Assembly (NCBI GenBank): GCA_028641055.1
Contig: CM054057.1
Coordinates: 722,263,931-722,327,930, forward strand
Direction of reading: 5' to 3'
DNA length: 64,000 nucleotides
Source of the DNA: Alopecurus myosuroides
Lineage: Eukaryota; Streptophyta; Magnoliopsida; Poales; Poaceae
A program made the translations under genes and the position numbers. The first letter of the stretch is position 1; every line of letters starts with the position of its first letter. Shown here piece after piece: positions 47,016-58,140 of this stretch. Below the pieces are notes generated by a model. The model was given only the letters and a program-made list of their open reading frames with translations. It was not told where the DNA came from and made no database searches.

Positions 47016-50000
47016 TGATTGTAGACGCTAGGCGTTTGAATATTCCAAGAAATTGGATGCTAAAATATATCCTCTAAATTCCTTCCTTCGAGCTATAGTA
47101 GCTTAATCATAAAATTGTTATGATGGGATGGATTAAAAGTATGTGTAAAGTCGTTTACCTTACATGGAAATTGCTAAGAGTGGAATCTAGAAGAATGCTA
47201 TTAATATGGTGATATTAGTAGAACAATCAAACTCAAAGTATGACTCAATGGGTGATAGTATATGACTAACACGCCAAAGGAAATGAGCTAGTACGACTAG
47301 CATTGTTTGATGTTGAATGATTCTTCTGTAAAGGAAAGGGTATATTGAAAATAGAATTACAAAAAGATATATGGCAGAAAAAGAAGATAACTGGAAAGTC
47401 CAGCTCAGGAGTATATGCTTGATATACAAGTTATAGATGTATTACTAGTTAACAAAGTATTTTTTGGGTATTTTGATACCATATTGGTTGGTATGAGTTG
47501 TCATACAAAGCAACGCAATGCAAGAAATACAAGGGCCTAAAAGGAACTAGTAATAGATGTGGAATCGATTATGACAAGAACATAAATAAAGTGTTATTGT
47601 GTTCATTGTCGTATCGAACCAAACAATCAAGATTTATTTGAAGAACTTAATAATTTGTTATTTTGTTCTAGTCTTTTGTGAGAACAAATGAGATTGTTCA
47701 AACTATGACCATATTCCATAATTGATGGATATGTTAATAAAATCATGTGGTAAAGTAAACATCTATAAGACTAAATGCTAAACGTTGCAAGACGTATAGA
47801 AGAGTTTCACTTAAATTGTGACACCACCATTTTAGTTCATATCGGAAAGGAAAACATGAAGGAATTCCATATTGATGGACTTCCGAGTCATTATTTTGAA
47901 TAAATTGACGCTTGTGAGACCTCTTCCAAAGATGAATAGAATTCCGTTCTTAGGCCAAAGTAGAATGGACGACTAATTTTGGATATTATACATTTGATGT
48001 ATATAGTCCATTATGTGTAGTCATGTATGGTGGATTAATTTTTCCTTCATAAAATTCTATCAATGACTTGAGTAAATGTGAGTATATCTATTTAAAGGGA
48101 ACAAAGTTGACATTTTGAATTGGTTCAAAAGGTTGTTAATATGAAGTTAAAATCAATGTAACAAGATAATCAAGTATTATGATTGGATCATAAAGGATAA
48201 GTTTGAGTTACAAGTTTAGCAAAACATCTGAGAAGTTGCAGAATTGTTCTGCAACTTATACTTCTCGAATACCACATTAGATTGGAGTATTCAAAAGACA
48301 AAATCAAACCTTGTTTGACATGGTAAGATTAATAAAATTGCCATTATAATTTTGTAGTTTATACATTAAGGACAACCGCTTTTACACTGAAAAGAGCACC
48401 ATCATGATCCGTTGAAATTGACAACATATAAGATATGGTTTGGGTAATGACCCGAATTGTCATTTTTCTTAAGTTTGGTATGCATATCATGTGTAAAATG
48501 TTTACAACCAAAATAGGATAAATATATGTTTATAAGGTTATCCCAAATAAAACATTGGGTATTTCTCCTATCACCGAACCAAAAGACAATGTTGTTTGTC
48601 AGAAAGGGTTGATTTCTCGAGAAAGTAGTTCTTGTGAAACAAGTGAGTGAGAGCACAGTACAAACTCAACGAGATTAGAGAATCTTTGTTATCATGTCAA
48701 GAGTAGCGCAGCACTGGAAGTTGTTCCGGGGTTTACTATTTTGACTAAGTAGAAGACACTACAAATGTTGTAGATACTTCAAATGAGTTTGCGAACTGTA
48801 CCAGAAAAGTCCAAAAACTTTGTACTTAGAACAACTTGTGGTTTAAGTGTAAAGTGTTGTTTTGACAACAAAAGGACCTGGACCTTATAAAGGAAGCAAT
48901 GATGGGCCCTGACTTCGTAAAATTGACTATGAGTCATTATATCCGCCATAGTATCCTTGTATGAATATCAAGTATGTGACTTGGTAGTCATTTCAATAGG
49001 CATGATGCCTAACGATAGCAAAAGGGTCTATATAGCGACAAAGACATGGATTTTACATCTTTTGAAAGTTGTACTTATCGAAAAGTTGTTTTCGACAAAG
49101 TTCAAAGAGTTGACTACTACAAGATTTTGATCTTCCGAAGTGATGCTTAGTCTTTGCAGATAGTTCTAGCAAAGTTACATATTATGATATGGATGTTGAA
49201 TAACAAAACCAATTCTCCTCTCGAGGAAGTTTGTTCAAGGATGTGTACTTGACACAGTCTGAGAGTTTTGTAAAATTCAAAAGGTTGCTAGAAAGGCATG
49301 CGCACTTCAATGGTTGAAGTGAGCATAACGAAGTTGAAATCTTTACCTTAATGAAGTTATCAAAAGAGTTTGATTCCATCATGAACGATAAAGATGCTTG
49401 AAATTAAGTGGGAGCGCTATGACATATTTCCAATACTTTATGTAGATGACATATGGTTGATTGTAAAATATGTATTTTAAATTAACACGGTTAATATTTT
49501 CGATTTAATATTGATGAAAGGCTTAGAAGATATTGGGCATCGATATCTATAAAAGATGGATTGATGCACCTCATATGATTGAAGCCAAATTACATAGATG
49601 AAATATTGAAGTAAGTCAATATGAAAATGACAAGAAGAGTTCTTGTCACATGGAAAATAATTGAGCAAGATTCATGTGTTTTGACACATGATGAGCATCA
49701 TTGAAATTGAGATTTCTAAGTCATGTTTCCATGCTATGTACACAACCATGAGTCCTTACTATAAAATGTTATAGTAGGACAATTCATATGATGATTAGAC
49801 AACAGTGGGAGAGATCCTTGTGTCATTTTAGAAATGCTAAGGATATGTTTTCCTATATAGTAATGACAAAATATTTTTGTAATATGTTACACTAATAGTC
49901 TTGTCATTTATTCAAGTAATTTTATCTCAATTAAAATATGATGAAGGGTAGCACAATAGGATGGAAGAAAGTTCCATGCTGGATTTGAAAGAGTTCAAAA

Positions 50001-50099
50001 TTGAAATATTGTGACAGATACTACAACAAAGGCTAAAGTATATCGTTGTGTTAACAACTGATTATAAGCGTATTTTGTGTCAAGGAGTTCTTTATTGAA

Positions 50100-50290
50100 C
50101 TTGGTGAATTTCCAAGAATGCTGAAAACTATGAAGTACATTTTCACAATGTTAGTAACATCAGTTTAAGCTGAGGAATTAAGGTATCACCGGAACTTGGT
50201 GAGCTTCCAAGAATGATAACACTATGAAGCTACATTTTCACAATGTTAGTGACATCAGTTTAAGCTGAGGAATTAAGTTTTCACCAATTG
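50100..50290. repeat. ~95-bp tandem duplication in element B
   Basis: Two copies of a unit beginning CTTGGTGA and containing CAGTTTAAGCTGAGGAATTA lie near the pol end; element A has one copy. Confidence 0.85.
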
Positions 50291-50492
50291 ACCATATATA
50301 TACAAAGCCATCTCATTAGAGAATGAGTGATGCGTGTAGACGCAAAGAACATGCAAATACAATAGGACCTGAACAGTTCAGATCTTTTTGATGATGTTTT
50401 ACCGCATGCGAAGCATGGTAATAAACACTGGTACGCCATATGTGTTAAAGTGCTTACAGACTAGATTATTGACTCTAGTGCAAGTCGGAGAC

Positions 50493-52136
50493 TGAAGGGA
50501 ATATGCCCGAGAGGCAATAATAAAATGGTTATTATCTTATTCCTTGTTTATGATGAATGTTTATTTCTCATGCTAGAATTGTATTAATCGGAAACGTTGA
50601 TACATGTGTGCTTAATAAAAAAACAATGGTTCATAGTAAAGCCTCTCTTTTAACTAGCTCGTTGATTAATAGATGATCAAGGTTTCCTGATCATGAACAT
50701 TGGATGTTATTAATAACAGGGTCATGTCATTAGAAGAATGATGTGATGAACATATACCCAATGATAATATAGCAATGCGATCAAGTCATTTAGTTTACAT
50801 TGTTATATCAAACATACGAAGTAACTTATTCCTTAGACCATGAGATCATGTCAACCGCTGATACCGGAAGAGTGCTTTGATGGCATCAAATGTCACACCG
50901 TAACAGGGTGACTATAAAGGTGTCGTTAAGTATTCGGAAAGTATTAGTTGAGGATCATGGATCAAGAGTGGAATTTGTCCATCCAAATGACGGAGAGATA
51001 TACTCTGGGCCCTCTCGGTGATATCACATCGAAACCGCTTGCAAGCACGTGATATGATCACAAGGATGTTATATCACGGGAACGAGAAAAGAGTACTTGT
51101 CGGTAACGAGATTGAACAAGGTATGGTTGATACCAATGATCGAATCTCGGACAAGTAAAATATCGCGAGACAAAGGGAATAGTTCACGGCGTTGTTGGTT
51201 CACACGATCACGAGAGTCATCGTTGAATATATATAGGAGTCATCACGGATCTCCAGATCCCGCTGTTGATTATTGATCGGAGAGGAGTCTCGATCATGTC
51301 TATCTTATTCGCGAACCGTAGGGTGACACACTTAAGGTTCGATGACGCGTTTGAGAGGATACGGAATATCGAAGAATATTTTGGGCAGCACCGAAATTGT
51401 TTCGGGGAAAAATTGAAATAGTTCAAGGGGTTTTTCGTCGAATGGTTGTTAATAGAATTACAAATGATTCGAGGTGCTATATGAAAAAGTTTGTTAATAG
51501 AATTAACAAATGCTGAAATAAAGAAATAAAAAGGTTTTATTTATTTATTAAAAGAAAACCTTTGGATTTCCAAGTGGGAAATAATGGGGAAAGGGGTGTG
51601 AGTGGAGTGTCCACTCACATGATGAGGAAGAGGTGGGGGCACCCCCATGGGCTGGCCGCACCCCCCTTGGGCTGCCTCCCCCCTCTCCTATAAAAGGAGG
51701 GTGAGAGCTCTCCCTCCTCCACACACTTGGCCACTTCCCTTTCCCTCCACCCGCTGCTCCATTTCATGGTCTCCGGCTTGGCGAAGCCCTGACCGTGGGA
51801 TTCTTCACCACCACCACGTTGTCGTGCTGCTGGAGTTCCGGGGATCCTCTACTTCCGCGCCCCGCTGGAACGAGGGAACGGAGGTCGTCATCAACCGTAC
51901 GTGTGACCGATCACGGATGCACCGCCGGATTGCGGTGCCCATCTTCTCGCTATCGGGATCGGTGTGAGTACGACTACGCCAACAACGAGATTTGATCTCG
52001 TACCACTTTGAGTCTTCGAGGGTATGTGTTCTCCTTAACCCTCTTGTTTCCCGTTGCACTTCGTCTCCTAGATTAGATCTTGGCCTTTCGGGTGTCTCTC
52101 GCGTAGGTTTTTTTTTTCTATGCAACGACCCCTTCA
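50493..52136 (+). repeat. 3' LTR of BARE-like element B
   Basis: The LTR is 1644 bases long and is the direct-repeat partner of 43781-45431, followed by CAAAT. Confidence 0.93.
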
Positions 52137-54849
52137 CAAATCACCATACCCGGTGCCCGGCCACTTGATAGCTTGTAAAATCCATTTGGTGCCGGCACAG
52201 AGTTGCCGGATCATGGCCTTCAAGGTCTTCAACTTCTCGATATCATCTTTGTCTGGCATAGCTTCACCCGGCCCTGCAGAATAACAGAAAGGTTAAAGCA
52301 AGAAATTCCGAGTTTTTTGCGGAATAAGAAATCCGGGTTATAGTTAATCAGTTGGAAGTTATTACCAAGCAGTGTGCGATAAGTATCGGCAATTTGGGCC
52401 GACAGTTTCTTCAGTTCAACCTCAGCAAGTTGGGACCTCTTCTTATACTTCTTCACATTTTTCTCAAGTTTTTCAGCATCAGCTTCCAGCGCTTCACGCA
52501 GCTTTGTCTCCGTCTCGAGGAGTTTGTTGGTCTTAGCCAACACTTCCTCAGATTGGGCCAGTAAGCCTGCGAAAAGAGAAAAGGGAATATAAGTCGTAAC
52601 AAAAGATAAATCCGGGTGTGAAAAACTATAGCGTTATAAAGTACCAAGCAAACTATACATAGTTCACTCGGAACTTGGGGACTAGGTGAGTATATAAGCA
52701 GTATTGGTTCACTTACCTGGTGCTTTTCCGCCATGGCTTCCAAAATCCCCTTCTCATCGGTTTTTAAGGTATAGAGACAACTTAGCATCTCATCAAAGCT
52801 CAGTTCATCAAGTTTCACCCCGGAAGAGCTAGGGGCCTGGTTATTCAGAGGAGTCCTTTCCTGCTTGAGGGGGGACACCCGGGTCGCTTGGGTCTCAGGA
52901 GTGGGGTCACCCATCCTCGCGCCCAGGACCTCGACGTCATCACCCCCCGGATCCATGCGAGGGAATGGGATACTCGGCCTCCTGATCGGCCGGGTCTTTC
53001 AGCAGGTCTTCTCCTTCTTCTTCTTCAGCGCTGCCAGCCGCGGCCTTCACAGTATCTACCGGCTCTTCCAGCGCCGGGTTATCCACGTCCATATCGTCCG
53101 GGTCACTGGTTGTGACCTTGGCTCTAAGGAAAATAAAAGGAGCAGCTAGCGTATGATGAATGAAACTTATGGAAAGTGTTGATATACCAAATAGCAAGAG
53201 AGGTAGTTTACCCAGTGTTCACGAAGAAATCCGCCGGAAGATCGTTGCTAGACCCGGAGGAGGCTGTCAAGGGGTCCGAAAGTGAGACCCGGAATTGTCC
53301 AGCTAGTGGATGATTGGGAGAAGGATGTTTTCGAGGAGAATCGGAAGGATGGGTCTGGGGAATACCGGCACGGCGAGCTGGGGACGAAGGGATACCCGGG
53401 TTGAGAGGGTCATCACCCGGGGAGTTCCGGGTTACCCTGCGCTTGACTGGGGCGGGTTCCTTCAAGTGTGGCGAATCGGACAAGCGTTGGTTAAGCTCGC
53501 ACATGTTAGCAAAAGAATATGGTTTCGAGGTGATAGTGGAATACGGAACCTTGAATACCACCCTTCGGGGCTTCCTCTTAGCTCCAACTTCGACGTCCGG
53601 CTCAGCCTCACTTTCGTTCGACTGAGTCTCCTCCTCATCCTCTAGCCCTGGAAAGCATAGCATATTTTCGGAAAAGGAAAACAAGTTGGAAAAGTAAAGC
53701 CAACAGAAATGGAAATGAGTGAAACCCGGGAGTTACCTTCGTCCGAGTCAGCCGGCTCCTCGTCCTCCTCTGAGTTCTCGGAAGGAGGCGGGGTCTCAAT
53801 CTTCCAGAAAGGGCTATCCTCCTGAGGTAAAAGTACAGTGGTAAAAGTTAGTGGTTATATCATAAAAATGTCAAGTTGGATAAAAAGTAAGAGCCGGATT
53901 TTACCGCTGGAGCCGGGTTATCCGGCGTGTAGGGGTCCAGGCCGGCTATAGCCCGGATCACCTCCATCTTCTCGGTAAAGAAATTCTTGATTATCTTGTT
54001 CGCGTCCGCGGCCGGGTAATTCCTCATCGAGTAACGAAGGGAATCCGTGGTATGCCCGGAGTATTCGCACATGAGCTTGGGCCGTACAGCATTGGGTTGG
54101 ACCCGGAAGGTTACCCAGGTTTTGACTAAGTTAAGCTCAAGAAGGCCTTGGGCCGAGAGAACAGCAAGTTTGGCGAGGAGGGGCTGGATAGATTTCCGAT
54201 CCGACTCAGAGGCATAAGAGCTAATGTTGTCGGAAAGTGTGAGCAGATTTTCGGAGAAACCCGGCAATGTCTTTTCGCCGGTTGAGGAGGTGTCCTGGCA
54301 ATAAAAATAGGACTTCTGCAAATGTTTGACATGGGAGTTCAGGTTTAAAGTCGGCATCAAAGAGTTCTTTCTTCTTTGGATGGAAACCCCCCCGCAAACC
54401 AGGAGGGCCCCGTCACCGCTCTCGCGGCACGGTTTGCACTGGAATAGTTCTAGAAAGAGAGTGAGGTTTGGAGGAATGCAAAGGTATGACTCGCACAAGA
54501 CAATGAAATGGGTGATGTTAAGCATGGAATTGGGTCCTATATCGAAAACCCGGAGACCGTAGTGGTTCAGCAACTCACGGAAGAAAGGGTGACCCGGGGG
54601 GCGGAAACCCCGGATCACGTGCTCTACAAAGACTATTACCTCGTCGATAGCCGGAGATGGCCGAGTCTCGTCTCCGGGCACGCGCCAGTGGATATCTTCC
54701 CGAGCGGGGAGGACGCCCGACTCCGCGAGTTCGTCCAACTTGGCCTTGGTCACAGTGGATCTCGCCCAGTTGACGGAGATCGACTGACTCGGCCTGGCCT
54801 TGCTGGCCGGCTGTTTGCCCTTCACCTTCGCGCTGGCCTTAGGCGCCAT

Positions 54850-55850
54850 GGGCTTAACCTAAAGAGAAGACAGAGTGCAGGGTGTAAGCAGCTAAGACCC
54901 GGAAATGATCACTGTCCGACTCACTGAGGAATACTTGCGGAAAATTTTTGCGGATTGGATCTAGGCGGAAAATTTTATGAGGAAATTTGTGACTACAAGT
55001 GTTGGAGATATATTGTGAGGAGTGCAATTGAATCTATAACTAGTGTAGATTATGGAATTACGGGGTGCGGAGCGATTCAACTAACAAGAAGCAAGGAAGG
55101 CAACCACGGGTGGAACTAGATCCAATCTAATCGAGTAAAATTGAACGCAAAATTCATGGGGTAAGATCGTTTACCGGTGGAATCTGGAGGAGAGCGCGGC
55201 GGCGGCAGATGGCGCAGTCGCGGTTGTCCTTTAGGCCTTCCGGTGAGCTCCTCGAGGGCGCGGCGGCGGAGGTCAACGGCGGCGCTACGGGGGCTGGTGC
55301 AGCGCGCGGACGGCGGCGGCTCGTCTCCGGTAGCGTTCCCGTGGGCGTCGTGGCGGCGCGGTCTTGAGCTCGAACAAGAGGGCGCCGAGAGGAGGTGGAA
55401 GCGAAGAGATGGGGGAAATGGGGTACCGGGCCTAGGGTTACCCCCTGGACACGTACTTATAGGCGCGGGGTGGAACATGCCCTAGGTCCAAGCGGCGGGA
55501 GCCCAAATTTCGGAAAAAGATACCTAACCGGATTTTTTGGGATAGGCATTAAAGGCTCCTGTTACGGGAAATCCGGAAATGATTGGAACAGATTACGAGC
55601 GAGATATTCGGACTGACTGGCAAGTGGTGCGAGCCGGGTCTTGTATGTTTTCTCGGAGTGTTGACCCGGGAAAACAGTGCTAGATTCGGGGAAAGCCGGG
55701 TTACAATATGGACCACCCACGGAGTTAGGCCTAGCTATTATCAAAGTATTCTAACCCGGTATTTTGTGAACTTGTATGTTTGTTATTTTGCAGGGAATAG
55801 CGTGCGCTTCATGGTTGATCCCGCGAAGCCCAAGCTATTCTGGGGACTAC
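54850..55850 (-). promoter_or_regulatory. Leader and promoter of the Tat antisense gene; polypurine tract of the element
   Basis: On the minus strand a TATAAGTA box lies at 55461-55454. About 280 bases downstream, CCACCG|GTAAAC at 55175 could start a leader intron that ends at TTTAG (54859), nine bases before the ATG context. The interval 55175-55480 is GC-rich. The end of the interval (TATTCTGGGGACTAC, 55836-55850) is the plus-strand polypurine tract before the 3' LTR. Confidence 0.5.
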
Positions 55851-56316
55851 TGATGGAGGGATGATAACCCGGTAGGCCAATGCCAAGGTGTAACTCGGCC
55901 CAAAGGGAACCGTGCAAGACCCGGCTGAAGGAAAAGGAACTTCTAGAAGGCCCAAGAAGTAGTGTAGGCCTCGTAATCCGGCTTGTGGGTTACGATAAGG
56001 AAATCTAGGGTTTGTATGCGGTGACTAAGTAGGACTCCGAGTGTGCCTTGGATAGGGAGCCAGGGGGCCGGGTAAGATATAAACCGGCTCCTAGGCTCAG
56101 AAATAAAACGAGCTCTAACCAGATATTCGAGTTTCCCGGTAATACGAGAGTTGAGATTGTAACCCTAGATCGGAGACTCAGCGACTTGATGGCCAGAGCT
56201 ACCAGATCGATTGATAACATGGTTTCCCTTGAGTTAAACCCTCTCTCAAACACCAGAGTCGAATTGCCCCAAGATAAGTTACCCCCGGTAACGTCTGCCG
56301 TGATTATCCCACGACA
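55851..56316 (+). repeat. 3' LTR of Tat element 1
   Basis: The LTR is 466 bases long and is the partner of 29711-30175, followed by the GGAAC duplication. Confidence 0.92.
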
Positions 56317-56567
56317 GGAACCTTCTCCAAATGAACATCATACTGTTTGAGGGTTTGCCTCATCCATAGAAATTGGGTGCAAGCACTTCCGGCCGCCACA
56401 TACTCGGCTTCGGCGGTGGATGGAGATATGCAATTTTTCTTCTTGGAAGACCAAATCACCAAGGACCTACCAAGAAATTGGCAAGCCCCGGAAGTAGACT
56501 TCCTATCTGTCGTGGAGTGGAGAAGACAGATACCATGGGATGGCTAATAGTTGGGGCCGATGGACGC
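56317..56567 (-). pseudogene. Copia RNase H fragment, SIRE/Maximus-type (upstream part)
   Basis: The minus strand reads DRKSTSGACQFLGRSL, WSSKKKN and STAEAEYVAAGSACTQFLW, the conserved Copia RNase H core, and joins 29710 once the Tat element is removed. The usual SDAD motif just upstream is not recognisable near 56540, where the sequence reaches the next element. Confidence 0.8.
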
Positions 56568-57383
56568 TGTAGGTATTCGGGGAGGGATCGCATGTCGAGT
56601 AGACGCGCTCAGAAACACTGCAAACACCAAGATCTACCCAGGTTCGGGGCCCTCGTGTGGAGGTAACACCCCTACTCCTGCCTATCTCTCTGTATATAGT
56701 TCTGCCGAGTAGCCACGGTACAGTCAGGCTCTCAGCCGAGTAGCCACTCTCTTGTCCCCTCTCTCTGTGTAGCACTAAGGAGCGCAATAAATGCTCTCAG
56801 GGCAATGTCCCTTGCGCAGGAGGGGGCTGGGCACCTTATATACTGGTGCCCCGCGAGTAAACAACGATTAAAAGTACACGATTAGACAACGCCACTGTGA
56901 CAGCAGCAACACGCTTCCGTGTTCCCGCTGACGCTGTTGCAAGAAGTCGTCGTGCCGTCCGGCTAACAGGACTTGTCCACCCTGTCAGTCTCACAGAGTA
57001 GGCTCCTGACATGTACTGTCCCCTCTGTCAGTGACAAGACATGACAGGCGCCCACCCTCACTGTACCCACGCCGTAGTGCAGATAATCATGCGTCTTGTA
57101 AATTGAACCGCACGCCTGTACGGCTGCGGGACACGCGGGATCTCGCCAGAACGGCTCCATTGACTTTGTAGCCGAGTAGGATTGATTCCCATCTACTCGG
57201 ACCACCTAATTTCTACTCGGATGATTCCAAACTTCCTCCTTATCTTCTCTTGGCCTTCAATACTTATTACCGTGTAGCGCCTACCGGATAGCAGACACCC
57301 GGGTAGCCGCCTACCCGGTAAACAGTACTCTGTTCTTTGTTTTACCACATATCTTACCTTTACTCGGGGTTAGCCCCCCGACA
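56568..57383 (-). repeat. Putative 3' LTR of Tat-type element 2
   Basis: Ends TGTAGG (plus, 56568) and CCGACA (57383) give TG...CA in both readings. No second LTR is in the window to confirm them. The possible flanking 5-mer is GACGC at 56563-56567. Confidence 0.5.
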
Positions 57384-58140
57384 TTAGTCCCTGAAGCTGG
57401 TAGAGTCCAGTGAACTTGTTCATTGGGCCATGCCAACTTAAACCAAATTGCCTCCAGGAAGTGGTCTGGCCGAGTTGCTCCTCAACTCGGACACTCAAAG
57501 ACCTTGCTCGAACTTCTCTGATTAATGTCCTAAGAGAAATCTTCTAAGTGCCGAGTAGGCCACGCAACACAGAGCTCTGTCGAGAACCCAACACTTAGCG
57601 AAATTTTCCACTCGCTCCCGCTCAATCCAGATCAAATCTATCTTCTCGTGTCCAGGGAGGGCACGTGTCACGCGTCCACGCCCCCGACGCCTTGGTTCTG
57701 GTGTTTCAACGTGTCACGCGCCTGCCACTGCACCTGGGGCCCATGGCCCGTTATGTCACCTCGATCGTGTACTCGAGAGCCCACGACCCACGTCATGGGA
57801 TCAACTGCGCCCGTTACGCGCACATTTTGCACTATATGCGTTTCTAACGGGCAGTTAAGCCATGCCGCACAATCTCAGCCAGGATCAATCCGCTAGTAAC
57901 TGCAATTCGCAGACGGAATAAATACCTCCGCGCCGCCCAAATCACTTCTTCCCTTCGCACTTTCCCCATCTCACATCGCTTCTCCTCGCCTTCGCCCTCG
58001 CCGCAGAGCACAGCGCCGCCGCGAACTCGCCACGCGCCGCCGCATCGAGAGCAGAGAGCAAGGATTCCGGCGCTCCTCCGTCGTCATCATCAACCTCAAC
58101 CTCGACGAGCTCCCGCATCTCCACCAGCAACCGCGCCACC
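57384..58140 (+). promoter_or_regulatory. Promoter and leader of second antisense-type gene
   Basis: ATAAATA at 57918-57924 is a possible TATA box, about 220 bases before the ATG. Upstream there are CACGTGTC and ACGTGTCACGCG words, resembling G-box/ABRE elements, at about 57662-57720. The leader is GC-rich. No other gene is seen. Confidence 0.4.

Larger units (their letters stand above)
45446..50492 (+). pseudogene. Decayed Copia internal region of element B
   Basis: No usable frame remains. Pol order is still traceable: the RT word YVDDIWLIVK at 49439-49450 and beyond, then a relic of the STTEAEY/KEF.IELG RNase H region near 50000-50100, then the polypurine tract CAAGTCGGAGAC before the 3' LTR. 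The sequence parallels element A along its length. A 44-bp unit is tandemly duplicated at 46928-47015 and a ~95-bp unit at 50100-50290; the second duplication is absent from A. Confidence 0.75.
43781..52136 (+). mobile_element. BARE/Angela-like Copia retrotransposon B, non-autonomous
   Basis: The complete insertion has LTRs 43781-45431 and 50493-52136 and target duplication CAAAT (43776-43780 and 52137-52141). The primer binding site follows the 5' LTR and a polypurine tract precedes the 3' LTR. The 5.06-kb internal region has no long frame, only relics of Copia pol. By eye the LTRs differ at roughly 1-1.5% of bases plus a few small indels, so it is young. It lies in exon 6 of the Tat element's antisense gene, opposite in strand to that gene. 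Confidence 0.93.
43227..54849 (-). pseudogene. Six-exon antisense gene of Tat element 1 (gypsy-type transposon ORF, PF04195-like)
   Basis: Predicted exons on the minus strand are 54849-53905, 53821-53737, 53647-53212, 53123-52717, 52566-52366 and 52273-52137 plus 43775-43227. Each intron has GT...AG ends, and most joins keep frame. The first exon resembles the 'putative gypsy type transposon' domain (long helical N-terminal region, LLNHYGLRVFDIGPNSM). Exons 2-4 are acidic and low-complexity; exon 5 is a strong coiled coil (LETETKLREALEADAEKLEK); the C-terminus is Ala/Lys rich. Tat elements often carry such an antisense ORF; its role is unknown. Breaks: element BARE-B sits in exon 6 (codons for GDL|NTLL), and the frame changes near the six-C run at 52943-52948 in exon 4, with a second shift needed by exon 5. 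Confidence 0.7.
29711..56316 (+). mobile_element. Tat-lineage Ty3/Gypsy retrotransposon with antisense gene, two nested insertions
   Basis: LTRs of 465 and 466 bases lie at 29711-30175 and 55851-56316 and start TGATGGAGGGATGATAACCC. GGAAC flanks both sides (29706-29710 and 56317-56321). Without the nested solo LTR and BARE-B the element is about 13 kb. The order is gag, protease, RT, RNase H, a second archaeal-type RNase H, integrase, then a multi-exon gene on the opposite strand before the 3' LTR. The dual RNase H and antisense ORF are marks of the Tat lineage (Grande, RetroSat2 and relatives). By eye the LTRs differ at about nine bases and one indel, so the insertion is fairly recent. Confidence 0.92.
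24866..56567 (-). mobile_element. SIRE/Maximus-type Copia element, 3' portion only, split by a Tat element
   Basis: The visible parts are 24866-29710 and 56317-56567, separated by the Tat-type Gypsy insertion. From 3' to 5' on the minus strand there is a putative LTR, a polypurine tract, an extra ORF of the kind found after pol in SIRE/Maximus elements, and the end of pol (RNase H). The pol halves join exactly across the Tat insertion with one GGAAC copy removed, giving the Copia motif [14 protein letters not shown]. The rest of pol, gag and the 5' LTR are not in the window; the second Tat element begins at 56568. Confidence 0.75.

Noticed and set aside
52865..53645. Plus-strand frames opposite the Tat antisense gene
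   Set aside because: They are shadows of minus-strand exons, which alone show splice sites and sensible amino-acid composition.
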